From Anaerolineae bacterium (GTDB lineage: Bacteria > Chloroflexota > Anaerolineae > J102): a stretch of DNA of 6,390 bases. Made by a program: the position numbers and the translations under genes. Below, piece after piece: positions 5,927 to 6,390 of the stretch (position 1 is its first letter; every line of letters begins with the position of its first letter). The notes beneath the pieces were generated by a model. That model ran no database searches. It was not told the DNA's origin and saw only the letters and a program-made list of their open reading frames with translations. Location of the stretch: positions 1 to 6,390 of the forward strand of contig JALSPL010000554.1 in the NCBI GenBank assembly GCA_026985975.1, in the 5' to 3' direction.

Positions 5927-6390
5927 TTAGTTAGCCAGCAGGTCTTCGCGGATGCTGGCTTCGAGATCGGCCAGTTTGCTGCGGGATTCCAGGGCTTTGA
6001 GCTCTGCTTCTTTGGTGGCCAGCTCCGATTCCAGGTCGGCCAATCGGGCCAGGTCTTGCCTTAGCGCCGAAATGCGCTCATCGAGTGCATTCACCCGCTC
6101 CAGCGCATCCTGGCGCACGGCCAGATAGGCCCGGGCGCTGTCCTCGTCCCGATCAGCCACGGCGTCGGCTTTCTGCCTGGCGATTTCGGCCTGCTCGCGT
6201 AGTCGCTCGACGTCTGTTTCCAGCCGGGTGAGAATGGCCTCATTTTCCTTGCGGGATTGCTGGATGGTCGAGCGGTGCGCGTAGAGCTTGTTCAGGCTGC
6301 GCACGATGTCCGCATCCCGATCCTTTGATGAGACTGTTGCCGCGGCGGCGATGGTGGCGCCGCGGGCGCTGAGTTCGCGTAAGTCATCCC
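5927..6390 (-). CDS. C-terminal part of a coiled-coil protein, possibly PspA/IM30-like (start outside window)
   Basis: The frame stays open from the TAA at 5927-5929 to the right edge, giving 153 residues. The GTG at 6304 is an ordinary Val inside the frame, since 28 more residues precede it without a stop. From about visible residue 30 nearly everything is charged helix with heptad-like Leu, Ala and Val spacing (RLETDVERLREQAEIARQ, ERVNALDERISALRQDLARL), so a long coiled coil is clear. It has no Cys, no membrane segment and few aromatic residues. The layout, with a helix rich in A-x-A-R, a D-rich turn (AVADRDEDSARAYL) and a second helix of L-x-x-L-E pattern, recalls PspA/IM30, but I cannot confirm this without the N-terminus. 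Function is unknown. Confidence 0.75.
   Translation of the reverse strand, partial: DDLRELSARGATIAAAATVSSKDRDADIVRSLNKLYAHRSTIQQSRKENEAILTRLETDVERLREQAEIARQKADAVADRDEDSARAYLAVRQDALERVNALDERISALRQDLARLADLESELATKEAELKALESRSKLADLEASIREDLLAN

Noticed and set aside
6302..6304. GTG as start of the coiled-coil gene
   Set aside because: The frame continues to the window edge without a stop and no ribosome binding site was recognised. An internal Val is the simpler reading.

Overview
The window looks like chromosomal DNA of a GC-rich environmental bacterium, most likely a member of the Chloroflexota (Anaerolineae/Caldilineae-type). This is an inference from style: a secreted multiheme protein with tandem DUF11 repeats and a very long Thr-Pro stalk is typical of that phylum, and the regulator and pump are of types found there. 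No rRNA or marker gene is present to prove it.

Layout. (1) Positions 1-2835, plus strand: the 3' part of a large extracellular protein whose start lies before the window. It has four visible CXXCH haem-attachment motifs, then five DUF11 repeats of about 124 residues, each with a Cys pair, then about 134 residues of Thr/Pro-rich stalk, and a short odd C-terminus. (2) Positions 2767-5160, minus strand: a complete 797-residue P1B-type heavy-metal-transporting ATPase that converges on the cytochrome gene and overlaps its 3' end by 69 bp. (3) Positions 5161-5392: a 232-bp leader with a weak candidate promoter, a stem-loop and a GCGT/TTGCG-type intergenic repeat. (4) Positions 5393-5758, minus strand: an ArsR/SmtB-family metal sensor with both complete zinc ligand sets (alpha-3N and alpha-5) of cyanobacterial SmtB. 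(5) Positions 5759-5926: its promoter (TTGACA - 17 bp - TAACAT) and two strong hairpins. (6) Positions 5927-6390, minus strand: the C-terminal 153 residues of a coiled-coil protein that runs off the right edge.

How the genes work together. The regulator lies upstream of the ATPase in the same orientation, and the two form a metal-resistance module. The sensor would release DNA when it binds Zn(II) or a related ion, and the pump would export the metal. A 21-bp AT-rich motif (16/21 identical) lies over the core promoter of the regulator and again over the candidate promoter of the ATPase. It is a candidate shared operator, though not an obvious palindrome. The cytochrome and the coiled-coil gene appear to be unrelated neighbours. 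The most unusual features are the haem/DUF11/stalk architecture, the convergent gene overlap that makes the cytochrome end in antisense ATPase sequence, and a G-quadruplex-capable stretch just past the ATPase stop codon.
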